NCBI GenBank assembly: GCA_900553205.1
Contig: USCK01000078.1
Location: forward strand, 1 to 8,435
Direction of reading: 5' to 3'
DNA from: an uncultured bacterium
GTDB taxonomy: Bacteria; Cyanobacteriota; Vampirovibrionia; Gastranaerophilales; Gastranaerophilaceae
DNA length: 8,435 nt
Below, piece by piece: positions 1 through 4,550 of this stretch. Position numbers and translations under genes: made by a program. Under the pieces are notes generated by a model. It was not told the DNA's origin. It saw nothing but the letters and a program-made list of their open reading frames with translations, and did no database searches. The first letter of the stretch is position 1. Each line of letters starts with the position of its first letter.

Positions 1-675
1 GTTGTTTCAACAGATACAGTAAACACTAATATTGCAACAACTAAAACATTGCAAGTCAGCAAAACAAAACTAAATTATGCAGGAAACGACAACGAAACAG
101 CAGCTGTAATTTCTCAAGAAATTGGTGCTATCGTAAACGCAGCTGCATCTAAAAAATCTTTTATCAGTTCTGTTTCTAATTCCGTATTAAGCAACATTTC
201 TGATGAAAAACTTCAAAATCTTGCAACATTAACTCAACAAATATCACTTAGTAATATGTCAGAAAAAGACCAAATGGACGCAGACATTACTGGTGTTGAT
301 TTGATGATAAAAGCCGGCTACAACCCATTAGCAATGATTGTTATTTTAGGAAAAATGGAAGGTTCCTTGAGAGATGCTTTGCAAATGCAACCGGCTAACC
401 TAAAAAGAACGATGAATATATATGATTACTTATCATATAATTATCCTGCAAAAGTAAAAGCCGGATATGCTTGCAACGAATACAGAAATTTTGTTGCATA
501 TATCCAACCTACAATAACAAAGAGAAATTCTAACAAGAAAGAATTAGCAAAATTCCAAAAAACTCAAGCAAAAGCTAAAAAAGATAGAGAAAGACAACTA
601 TTGAGATACAAAGTTACAGGTGGAACTAACGGTTGGGATGTAACTAAATCTTTACTAGAAGGTTCAAAATCATAG
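1..675 (+). CDS. M48-peptidase-like protein, C-terminal part, probably catalytically inactive
   Basis: The reading frame is open from base 1, so the true start lies left of the window and 224 codons of the 3' part are seen. The block ending in KAGYNP (codons 105-109), preceded by MDADITGVDLM, matches the AD..G..LM.KAGY.P block that follows the active site in M48 metallopeptidases (BepA/Oma1/HtpX type). Upstream, AAVISQEIGA aligns with the usual AAVLAHEIGH. The HExxH helix therefore reads QEIGA (codons 39-43, bases 115-129): both His ligands are gone and the Glu is kept. The third ligand, Glu in E-x-x-A-D, is Gln at codon 91 (bases 271-273). The tail is Lys/Gln-rich and probably helical. Family membership is inferred from the conserved blocks; loss of zinc binding is inferred from a by-eye alignment. 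Such proteins normally act in the envelope, but any signal peptide is outside the window. A terminator follows 35 bp after the stop. Confidence 0.72.
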   Translation, partial: VVSTDTVNTNIATTKTLQVSKTKLNYAGNDNETAAVISQEIGAIVNAAASKKSFISSVSNSVLSNISDEKLQNLATLTQQISLSNMSEKDQMDADITGVDLMIKAGYNPLAMIVILGKMEGSLRDALQMQPANLKRTMNIYDYLSYNYPAKVKAGYACNEYRNFVAYIQPTITKRNSNKKELAKFQKTQAKAKKDRERQLLRYKVTGGTNGWDVTKSLLEGSKS

Positions 676-710
676 TAATTTATTGAAAATTTTGAATATT
701 TTTGATTTAA

Positions 711-748
711 TAGAACTCTAAGGTTGTCCTTGGGGTTCTATTTAGTTT
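711..748 (+). terminator. Intrinsic terminator of the M48-like gene
   Basis: A 13-bp stem (711-723 with 728-740, two G-T wobbles) closes a TTGT loop and is followed by TTTAGTTT. It starts 35 bp after the stop codon. It should end the upstream transcript, so the tRNA downstream needs its own promoter. Confidence 0.85.
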
Positions 749-820
749 AGGGCGATTGGCACTCTGCCGACGAGGAAGATTAAGTATCTTCCGAGGAGAG
801 GTAAGGTAGCGCAGGCTACC
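749..820 (+). repeat. Hairpin-rich segment with partial copies of the tRNA 5' half
   Basis: Bases 749-762 (AGGGCGATTGGCAC) are an exact copy of 844-857, the base before the tRNA plus its acceptor 5' strand and D-stem start. GGTAGCGCA at 805-813 is an exact copy of 862-870, the D-loop end and D-stem 3' strand. In the tRNA these pieces are 4 nt apart (AGTT); here 42 nt separate them. Three hairpins follow in sequence: GGCA-CTC-TGCC (758-768), a 7-bp stem GGAAGAT/ATCTTCC with a 5-nt loop (774-792), and GGTAGC-GCAG-GCTACC (805-820). There is no T-arm or acceptor 3' strand, so it is not a second tRNA. It may be a rearranged tRNA fragment, a palindromic interspersed element that hit the tRNA locus, or a structured leader of the pre-tRNA. 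Confidence 0.6.
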
Positions 821-844
821 AACAATAAAATTGAATAATGATAA

Positions 845-920
845 GGGCGATTGGCACAGTTGGTAGCGCATCTGAACGACATTCAGAGGGTCACTGGTTC
901 GAGTCCAGTATCGCCCACCA
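845..920 (+). tRNA. tRNA-Val (GAC)-like, with atypical anticodon loop; possible tRNA pseudogene
   Basis: The cloverleaf folds by hand. The acceptor GGGCGAT pairs perfectly with ATCGCCC (845-851/910-916), with discriminator A917 and an encoded CCA at 918-920. The T-arm ACTGG-TTCGAGT-CCAGT (893-909) and the anticodon stem TCTGA/TCAGA (871-875/883-887) are perfect. The variable loop is GGGTC. The anticodon loop is ACGACAT, giving GAC (878-880), a Val anticodon; A73 fits Val. Two defects stand out. Position 33 is C, not the near-universal U, and positions 32 and 38 (A and U) could pair and shrink the loop to 5 nt. The D-stem GCAC/GCGC has an A12-C23 mismatch. No convincing promoter lies between the preceding terminator and the gene. 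It could be a working variant or a decaying copy, since tRNA-Val(UAC) can usually read all Val codons. Confidence 0.8.
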
Positions 921-952
921 TTTTTATAAAAACGAGGCTTTAATAAAGCCTC
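921..952 (-). terminator. Intrinsic terminator of the DUF2023 gene (minus strand)
   Basis: An 8-bp stem (934-941 with 945-952) closes a 3-nt loop. Read on the minus strand it is followed by GTTTTTAT (921-933), a good U-tract, and it lies 35 bp after the DUF2023 stop. On the plus strand the bases after the stem (TGATGTAC) are not a U-tract, so it is a poor terminator for the tRNA. Confidence 0.75.
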
Positions 953-987
953 TGATGTACAGTTTACACAGTATAATAAGTTAACGA

Positions 988-1407
988 TTAAAGTAAAATT
1001 ATTTTACATTTGTTTTTTTTATTCCCCAAAGGAAGTTTTTTGAGAAGTTTTAAATATCTATCACATTGTGCGACTTTATCATAGCCTAACAAAGTCCCCA
1101 AAATAAAATCTTGTTCAGGAGAGAGTTCATGCAATTTTTTATGAATAAAAGTCTTTACAACCTCAATACATTGTTTTGCTCCAAAAAACACATTAATTTT
1201 CTCTTTATTTACATCTTGAATCGCATAATCAATTTTTTCTCTTGTTAGTCTGTGTTCAATAGGTTTGCGATAAACACTTTTTTCGGTTGTAAGTATTAAC
1301 TTTCTGACACCTTTTTTGTATTCATACACATGATTATTAAATACTTTTAAATCATTTGCCTGTTGTTTTATAACCGATAACGGCACAAGATTCATTTTTG
1401 ATGACAT
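988..1407 (-). CDS. DUF2023 family protein
   Basis: A 139-residue protein of unknown function. I recognise the DUF2023 family from three blocks: VFNNHVYEYKKGVRKL (about 22-37), INVFFGAKQCIEVV (71-84) and LSPEQDFILGTLLGYD (95-110), followed by CDRYL. The usual family core is roughly 100-120 residues starting near 'VF.HH.YE'. This copy has about 20 extra N-terminal residues and a Lys-rich tail (KKLPLGNKKNKCKIILL). There is no signal peptide or membrane segment, so it is probably cytoplasmic. The start is supported by AGGAGAG 8 nt upstream of the ATG. It has its own consensus promoter (1449-1477), overlain by a large dyad, and diverges from the outer-membrane factor gene. Relatives are often small acidic or basic proteins next to flavodoxin-type or metal-related genes, but no flavodoxin is present here. 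The function cannot be assigned. Confidence 0.85.
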   Translation of the reverse strand: MSSKMNLVPLSVIKQQANDLKVFNNHVYEYKKGVRKLILTTEKSVYRKPIEHRLTREKIDYAIQDVNKEKINVFFGAKQCIEVVKTFIHKKLHELSPEQDFILGTLLGYDKVAQCDRYLKLLKKLPLGNKKNKCKIILL

Positions 1408-1425
1408 AAAACCAGCTCTCCTAAA

Positions 1426-1480
1426 TGTTTGTTTAACCTAACAAATTAATCTTAACATAATTTGTTAGGCGTGTCAAACA
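1426..1480. promoter_or_regulatory. 55-bp dyad operator over the DUF2023 promoter: two mirror-image 18-bp sites
   Basis: Symmetric about base 1453. The inner arms are perfect 12-bp inverted repeats, CCTAACAAATTA (1437-1448) and TAATTTGTTAGG (1458-1469), with a 9-bp spacer. The outer arms are TGTTTG (1426-1431) and CAAACA (1475-1480). Each half holds one TGTTAG-N8-AACA site: TGTTAGGTTAAACAAACA on the minus strand (1426-1443) and TGTTAGGCGTGTCAAACA on the plus strand (1463-1480). The first contains TTAGGTTA, the half-site of the DtxR/IdeR consensus. The dyad covers the -35, -10 and start of the DUF2023 promoter, so repression of that gene is the simplest reading. The controlling protein is inferred, not shown. 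Confidence 0.65.
1449..1477 (-). promoter_or_regulatory. Promoter of the DUF2023 gene
   Basis: On the minus strand, a perfect -35 TTGACA (1472-1477) and a -10 TAAGAT (1449-1454) are separated by 17 bp. TGT before the -10 makes it an extended -10. Predicted transcription start is near 1442, giving a leader of about 35 nt. The -10 lies at the centre of the 1426-1480 dyad. Confidence 0.75.
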
Positions 1481-1495
1481 TTTTGTTGAACAAAA
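1481..1495. promoter_or_regulatory. 15-bp perfect palindrome over the outer-membrane factor -35
   Basis: TTTTGTTGAACAAAA is a 7-1-7 perfect inverted repeat. It contains the -35 hexamer TTGAAC (1486-1491). Its TTTGTT/AACAAA arms repeat those of the adjacent dyad. The elements beginning at 1440 (AACAAA), 1461 and 1482 (TTTGTT) are 21 bp apart, about two helical turns. Probably an operator. Confidence 0.5.
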
Positions 1496-1513
1496 ATCTT
1501 ATTGTGTTATGAT
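1486..1513 (+). promoter_or_regulatory. Promoter of the outer-membrane factor gene
   Basis: -35 TTGAAC (1486-1491), 16-bp spacer, -10 TATGAT (1508-1513). Predicted transcription start is near 1520, about 18 nt before the ATG. The -35 lies inside the 1481-1495 palindrome and the -10 inside the 1502-1523 palindrome. Confidence 0.65.
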
Positions 1514-1523
1514 GATAACACAA
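1502..1523. promoter_or_regulatory. Palindromic operator over the -10 of the outer-membrane factor promoter
   Basis: Perfect 9-bp inverted repeat TTGTGTTAT / ATAACACAA around a GATG spacer, 22 bp in all. It spans the -10 and predicted transcription start, a classic repressor position. The sequence differs from the TGTTAG-N8-AACA sites, so a second regulator, for example TetR-like, is possible. No gene for one is in the window. Confidence 0.6.
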
Positions 1524-1526
1524 GGG
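1522..1526 (+). promoter_or_regulatory. Ribosome binding site fixing the start at 1538
   Basis: AAGGG lies 11 nt before ATG 1538. The frame stays open upstream to a TTG at 1502, but that lies in the promoter -10, so it cannot be the start. Confidence 0.6.
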
Positions 1527-1537
1527 TAGATTATTTT

Positions 1538-2863
1538 ATGTTAAAAAGATTTATTTTACTTATTATATTTATATTCTCAATAACTCCTGCAATCGCCTCT
1601 GATAGTGATTGGTGGGGTAAATATGGTGACGATTTTTTAGTCACAAATGTAGAAAAGTTATACAGGCAAAATCCTGACCTTAAAATTGCATCTATCAAAA
1701 CCAAAGAAATGCAAGAGGTCGTAAAAATGTCTGTAGCAAATGAACTTTCGCAGATTAATTTCAACCCTAGTATTGGTAGAGAATTACGTTCAAGTGACGT
1801 GTATTTTGGAAATCTTATAATCCCAAACTATTCTCAAACAAGATACCTACTACCATTAGCAATGACATACGAAGCTGATATTTGGGGTAAAAACCATTTG
1901 CAAACAAAGAGTTTCAGAAAATTATCAGATATAACTTTGCAAGACGAAAAAATAGAAAGAATTTATATCTCAAGTAATTTTGTTGCCAGTTATTTTAATT
2001 TAGTAAAAATTGATAGTCTTATAAAGAATCAACAAAAATTAGCAGATTTGCAAAAACAAATTACTCAAATGCAAGAAACAAAATACCAAAAAGGATTATG
2101 TGGTCGTCCTGAAGTTATTATTGAAGAAGAAACGCTCACAACCTTTAATGAAGAATTGAACAACCTAAAATCAGAACAAGAGGTCTTAAAAAATCAATTA
2201 ATAGCAATGCTTGGAGAAAAAGAAGTCACTAATATTGATAGAAGTTCTCTTGATAGCATAAAAATATTTGATGTACCCGAAGAAATAAATTCTACTGCAA
2301 TAACAAAACGTCCTGATTTTATAAAATCAGAACTCTATGTCAAAAAAACAGGTCTTGATGTCAGAGTTGCAAGACGTGAATTGTTACCGTCTTTTACTCT
2401 ATACGGAAATATTGGTTTTAACGCATACCATTTAGACCGATTGTTTACAAACCGTTCTTTCCTTTCAGGAGTTGGGGTTTTACCTTCTTGGGATGTGTTT
2501 ACGGGTGGTAGAAAAATGGCTAATTTACGCTACAAAAAACTGGAATGTAAAAAAGCTATGGAAATGTATAATAAAACCGTTCTTACCTCGTTACAGGAAT
2601 TAAACGACTCTTTGTGCAGAGTTAAAAATACCAAAAAGAACTATAACGAAAGTCTGCAAAGATGTAACCTTGAAACAGAAAAATATACACTTGTAACAAC
2701 AAAATTGGGTATAGGTGCAACTTCTAACCTTGATAAATATAAAGAAGAACGCAGTTTGTATGTTAGACAAAATGAAGTAATTGCACAAAAAGCGAATTAC
2801 CTTATTATGACTGTAGAATTATACAAAGCATTGGGTGGCGAAGATTTCACTTCTCTACTTTAA
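1538..2863 (+). CDS. TolC/NodT-type outer-membrane efflux protein
   Basis: A 441-residue outer-membrane factor, the exit duct of tripartite efflux or type I secretion pumps, usual length for the family. Residues 1-20 are a signal peptide (K3 R4, hydrophobic run, PAIA before SDSD), with probable cleavage after A20. There is no lipobox Cys, unlike the OprM/CusC lipoproteins. Family marks are DSDWWGKYGDDFLVTNVEKL (22-41), YEADIWGK (111-118), and KRPDF (257-261) followed by VRVARRELLPSFTLYGNIGF in the second repeat. Long heptad-like helices at about 155-225 and 335-425 fit the periplasmic coiled-coil barrel. Four Cys in the mature protein (188, 337, 360, 376) are unusual for the family. No inner-membrane pump or adaptor gene is adjacent, so the substrate is unknown. 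The gene has its own promoter under two palindromes, which suggests inducible expression. It converges on the membrane-protein gene with a 42-bp gap holding no clear terminator. Confidence 0.9.
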   Translation: MLKRFILLIIFIFSITPAIASDSDWWGKYGDDFLVTNVEKLYRQNPDLKIASIKTKEMQEVVKMSVANELSQINFNPSIGRELRSSDVYFGNLIIPNYSQTRYLLPLAMTYEADIWGKNHLQTKSFRKLSDITLQDEKIERIYISSNFVASYFNLVKIDSLIKNQQKLADLQKQITQMQETKYQKGLCGRPEVIIEEETLTTFNEELNNLKSEQEVLKNQLIAMLGEKEVTNIDRSSLDSIKIFDVPEEINSTAITKRPDFIKSELYVKKTGLDVRVARRELLPSFTLYGNIGFNAYHLDRLFTNRSFLSGVGVLPSWDVFTGGRKMANLRYKKLECKKAMEMYNKTVLTSLQELNDSLCRVKNTKKNYNESLQRCNLETEKYTLVTTKLGIGATSNLDKYKEERSLYVRQNEVIAQKANYLIMTVELYKALGGEDFTSLL

Positions 2864-2905
2864 ATCATAGAGTTGAAACTGCGCACTTAAATATACAGAA
2901 TAAAT

Positions 2906-3982
2906 TTATTTCTTCTGCAAACAAGCTTGTTGATTGTTATTTTCAACTTTTGCTTGGTTATGATGACCTTTGTCACCGTTTCTATAACCAATACCTGAAC
3001 GATATCCTGATATTGTGTATAGAATTGGAAGTGAAGGTTCTATCCATTTAAAGCCTGAGATAACCGCAATTGTTGCAATATCATCTGAATGTAAACATAT
3101 ATCTAAAGCTTCTGGTTTACGTTCAGAATACAAACCTTCGTCCTTACCTGTTTTTTTAGAATTTTTACCATCAAATAAAGGATTTATAACTTTTTTAGAT
3201 ATATAATTAGCAATTGTACTACCACCAATAACACCTGTTGCTAAAATACCTGCGACCATACCACCAGCTCTTGCAGCTTTAGATTTAACTTTTGCTGCTT
3301 CTAATATACCTAAAGCACCTGCAGCACCAACATTGCATAAGAAAATATTTGCTAAATATTGATAAGCACCTTCCTTGATTTTGTTTGGAAGTTTCTTTTT
3401 CCAATTAGGCTTATCTGTAATCATATCACCAGCTATTCCACCAGCTATTCCACCAGCAACCGGCATAGCACCAAGAATAGACAAACGTGCCATATCTTTT
3501 ACGATATCTTTTGATGTTACATTTTCTGGTTCAGGAACAAATGCGTTCATAAACTTTTTACCGTTTTCTGTTTGACCTATTTCTTTGTTCAAGGTTGCGA
3601 TTTCTTTTATCTTCAAGACTTTGGTTTTGGCTTTGTCTAGTATTGTTTCTACTGGTTTTGACACCTTGTTTGATGAAAGAAATTCATCAACAAGTTTAGT
3701 GTTATTTTGCCTTATTTTATTCAAATTAACTTTTTCAAAAGGACGACCTACAAGTTTTGCCGCAACTCTTGGAGCGGCAAGTGCAGCTGCAGATGTTGCT
3801 CCAAGAACAAGTGCAGTATTTATTGCCACATGCTTTTTATGACCTTCCGGAGCTTTTTTGACTTCGTGTGCTGTGTATAATGCTGAACCTCCTATCAAAG
3901 TCACTGGAACAGCTTTTGAAAACTTGCCCACCAACAAAGGTTGATCTAAATATTTACCTGTCATTTTTATTGTATTTAACAT
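2906..3982 (-). CDS. Hypothetical Gly/Ala-rich polytopic membrane protein
   Basis: A 358-residue protein I do not recognise as a named family, though it resembles lineage-specific proteins of gut Melainabacteria. Likely membrane segments are at about 23-39, 51-75, 165-188, 207-229, 238-262 and weakly 301-328. They are rich in small residues, including a glycine zipper VAGGIAGGIAGDM (175-187). A basic, polar linker of about 90 residues (76-164) separates the second and third segments. The C-terminal tail is hydrophilic (GDKGHHNQAKVENNNQ), with two adjacent His. There is no cleavable signal peptide. AGGA lies 10 nt before the ATG. The gene starts 34 bp after the metalloregulator stop on the same strand, so it is probably co-transcribed and may be under metal control. 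One TGTTAG-N8-AACA site lies directly before the start codon. A transport or metal-binding role is only a guess. Confidence 0.75.
   Translation of the reverse strand: MLNTIKMTGKYLDQPLLVGKFSKAVPVTLIGGSALYTAHEVKKAPEGHKKHVAINTALVLGATSAAALAAPRVAAKLVGRPFEKVNLNKIRQNNTKLVDEFLSSNKVSKPVETILDKAKTKVLKIKEIATLNKEIGQTENGKKFMNAFVPEPENVTSKDIVKDMARLSILGAMPVAGGIAGGIAGDMITDKPNWKKKLPNKIKEGAYQYLANIFLCNVGAAGALGILEAAKVKSKAARAGGMVAGILATGVIGGSTIANYISKKVINPLFDGKNSKKTGKDEGLYSERKPEALDICLHSDDIATIAVISGFKWIEPSLPILYTISGYRSGIGYRNGDKGHHNQAKVENNNQQACLQKK
3427..3457. repeat. 12-bp in-gene tandem repeat
   Basis: CACCAGCTATTC occurs twice in tandem and is followed by a 7-nt partial third copy. On the coding (minus) strand it encodes the repeating GGIA of the glycine zipper. 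Because 12 is a multiple of 3, copy-number slippage would change the zipper length without a frameshift. Confidence 0.8.
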
Positions 3983-4000
3983 TGTTCGGTAGTCCTAACA
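3983..4000 (-). promoter_or_regulatory. 18-bp TGTTAG-N8-AACA site at the membrane-protein start
   Basis: Minus strand TGTTAGGACTACCGAACA, partly symmetric as TGTTnGG-N4-CCnAACA, ending directly before the ATG. It includes the AGGA ribosome site. It matches the pattern found at 1426-1443, 1463-1480 and 4446-4463. A bound protein here would block read-through transcription or compete for initiation. The spacing to the ribosome site also means part of the match could be coincidental. Confidence 0.45.
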
Positions 4001-4016
4001 CTAACTTCAAAAAATT

Positions 4017-4430
4017 TTACTTCCTAAACCTTTGCATAAATTCCGGTTCTGACACACAATGCTTGTTGAAATCTGCAAGTCTTTCTAAAATATTCTCATC
4101 GATTATATGTTCTATCTTACAAGCAGTTTGAGCAGCTTCTTGTTTTTCAATACCCAATACATCTTTGAAAAAGAATTGTAATACATTGTGCTTATTAATA
4201 ATTTCTTTTGCCTTTTGAATTCCAGAATCGGTCATAGAAATCATTTCATAACGTCCATAATTTATGTATTCTTTTTGTGCAAGCTTATTTAAGGCTTCTG
4301 TAACAGATGCTCTTGAAACATTAAGTTCTTTAGATATCTCTACTGCTTTTACAGAACCATTTGCGTTAATTCTGTTATATACACATTCTAAATAATCTTC
4401 CAAACTTGAACTTAATACTTTTTCTAACAT
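4017..4430 (-). CDS. mntR: DtxR/MntR-family metal-dependent transcriptional regulator
   Basis: A 137-residue cytoplasmic DNA-binding repressor of the short MntR type, without the C-terminal SH3-like domain of DtxR/IdeR. An N-terminal winged helix (about 8-70) includes VKAVEISKELNVSRASVTEA, the helix-turn-helix. The dimerisation and metal-binding domain follows (about 75-125). Aligned by eye with Bacillus MntR, the metal ligands are D12, E15, H81, C104, E107 and H108. Position 104 is Cys, as in iron-sensing DtxR (C102), where MntR has Glu; D12 is MntR-like, where DtxR has Met. Manganese or iron specificity is therefore open and the symbol is provisional. ATG 4430 is chosen because GGGG lies 5 nt upstream; an in-frame GTG two codons earlier overlaps that site. 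The likely promoter is 4464-4492, with a candidate self-operator at its start point. The membrane-protein gene follows 34 bp downstream. Confidence 0.9.
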   Translation of the reverse strand: MLEKVLSSSLEDYLECVYNRINANGSVKAVEISKELNVSRASVTEALNKLAQKEYINYGRYEMISMTDSGIQKAKEIINKHNVLQFFFKDVLGIEKQEAAQTACKIEHIIDENILERLADFNKHCVSEPEFMQRFRK

Positions 4431-4435
4431 ACACA

Positions 4436-4439
4436 CCCC
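4436..4439 (-). promoter_or_regulatory. Ribosome binding site fixing the metalloregulator start
   Basis: GGGG on the minus strand, 5 nt before ATG 4430. It overlaps the alternative GTG at 4434-4436, which therefore cannot be served by it. Confidence 0.55.
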
Positions 4440-4445
4440 AAAAAA

Positions 4446-4463
4446 TGTTAGTCTTGCATAACA
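4446..4463. promoter_or_regulatory. Candidate self-operator of the metalloregulator gene
   Basis: TGTTAGTCTTGCATAACA, an inverted repeat TGTTA-N8-TAACA. It lies directly downstream of the -10 (4464-4469) and over the predicted transcription start, a typical repressor position. It matches the downstream-oriented site in the DUF2023 region (1463-1480) at 13 of 18 bases. Confidence 0.55.
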
Positions 4464-4492
4464 ATTTTAACATGAGTTATAAAATTTTGCAA
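4464..4492 (-). promoter_or_regulatory. Promoter of the metalloregulator gene
   Basis: Minus strand -35 TTGCAA (4487-4492), 17-bp spacer, -10 TAAAAT (4464-4469). The start is predicted near 4457, about 27 nt before ATG 4430. The palindromic -35 is shared with the divergent carbonic anhydrase promoter. Confidence 0.65.
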
Positions 4493-4514
4493 CCCTTATA
4501 ATCTCATGTATAAT
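4487..4514 (+). promoter_or_regulatory. Promoter of the carbonic anhydrase gene
   Basis: -35 TTGCAA (4487-4492), 16-bp spacer, perfect -10 TATAAT (4509-4514), giving a leader of about 30 nt. A second TATAAT at 4497-4502 has no good -35. Confidence 0.7.
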
Positions 4515-4537
4515 ATAAAAACTGATAGAATTTTTAA

Positions 4538-4543
4538 AAAGGA
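4538..4543 (+). promoter_or_regulatory. Ribosome binding site fixing the carbonic anhydrase start
   Basis: AAAGGA, 7 nt before ATG 4551. An in-frame ATG at 4506 overlaps the promoter -10 and would not be transcribed. Confidence 0.75.
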
Positions 4544-4550
4544 ATTTACG

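Noticed and set aside
749..820. Second tRNA gene upstream of the tRNA-Val
   Set aside because: There is no T-arm, no acceptor 3' strand and no anticodon stem; only two 5'-half pieces are present.
921..952. Terminator for the tRNA on the plus strand
   Set aside because: The hairpin is followed by TGATGTAC on that strand; the U-tract is on the minus-strand side.
1502..1523. Fur or CRP box
   Set aside because: The arms TTGTGTTAT/ATAACACAA do not fit the Fur 7-1-7 pattern or the CRP TGTGA-N6-TCACA pattern.
1502..1537. In-frame upstream extension of the outer-membrane factor from TTG 1502
   Set aside because: It lies in the promoter -10 and palindrome, has no ribosome site, and would put a charged segment before a clear signal peptide.
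2864..2905. Bidirectional terminator between the converging outer-membrane factor and membrane-protein genes
   Set aside because: Only AT-rich near-palindromes such as AATAAATTTATT are present; no GC stem with a U-tract.
3375..3842. Plus-strand open frames opposite the membrane-protein gene
   Set aside because: Their hydrophobic look mirrors the Gly/Ala codons of the real gene; no ribosome sites support them.
4506..4550. In-frame ATG start for the carbonic anhydrase at 4506
   Set aside because: It overlaps the -10 element, and a strong AAAGGA site serves ATG 4551.
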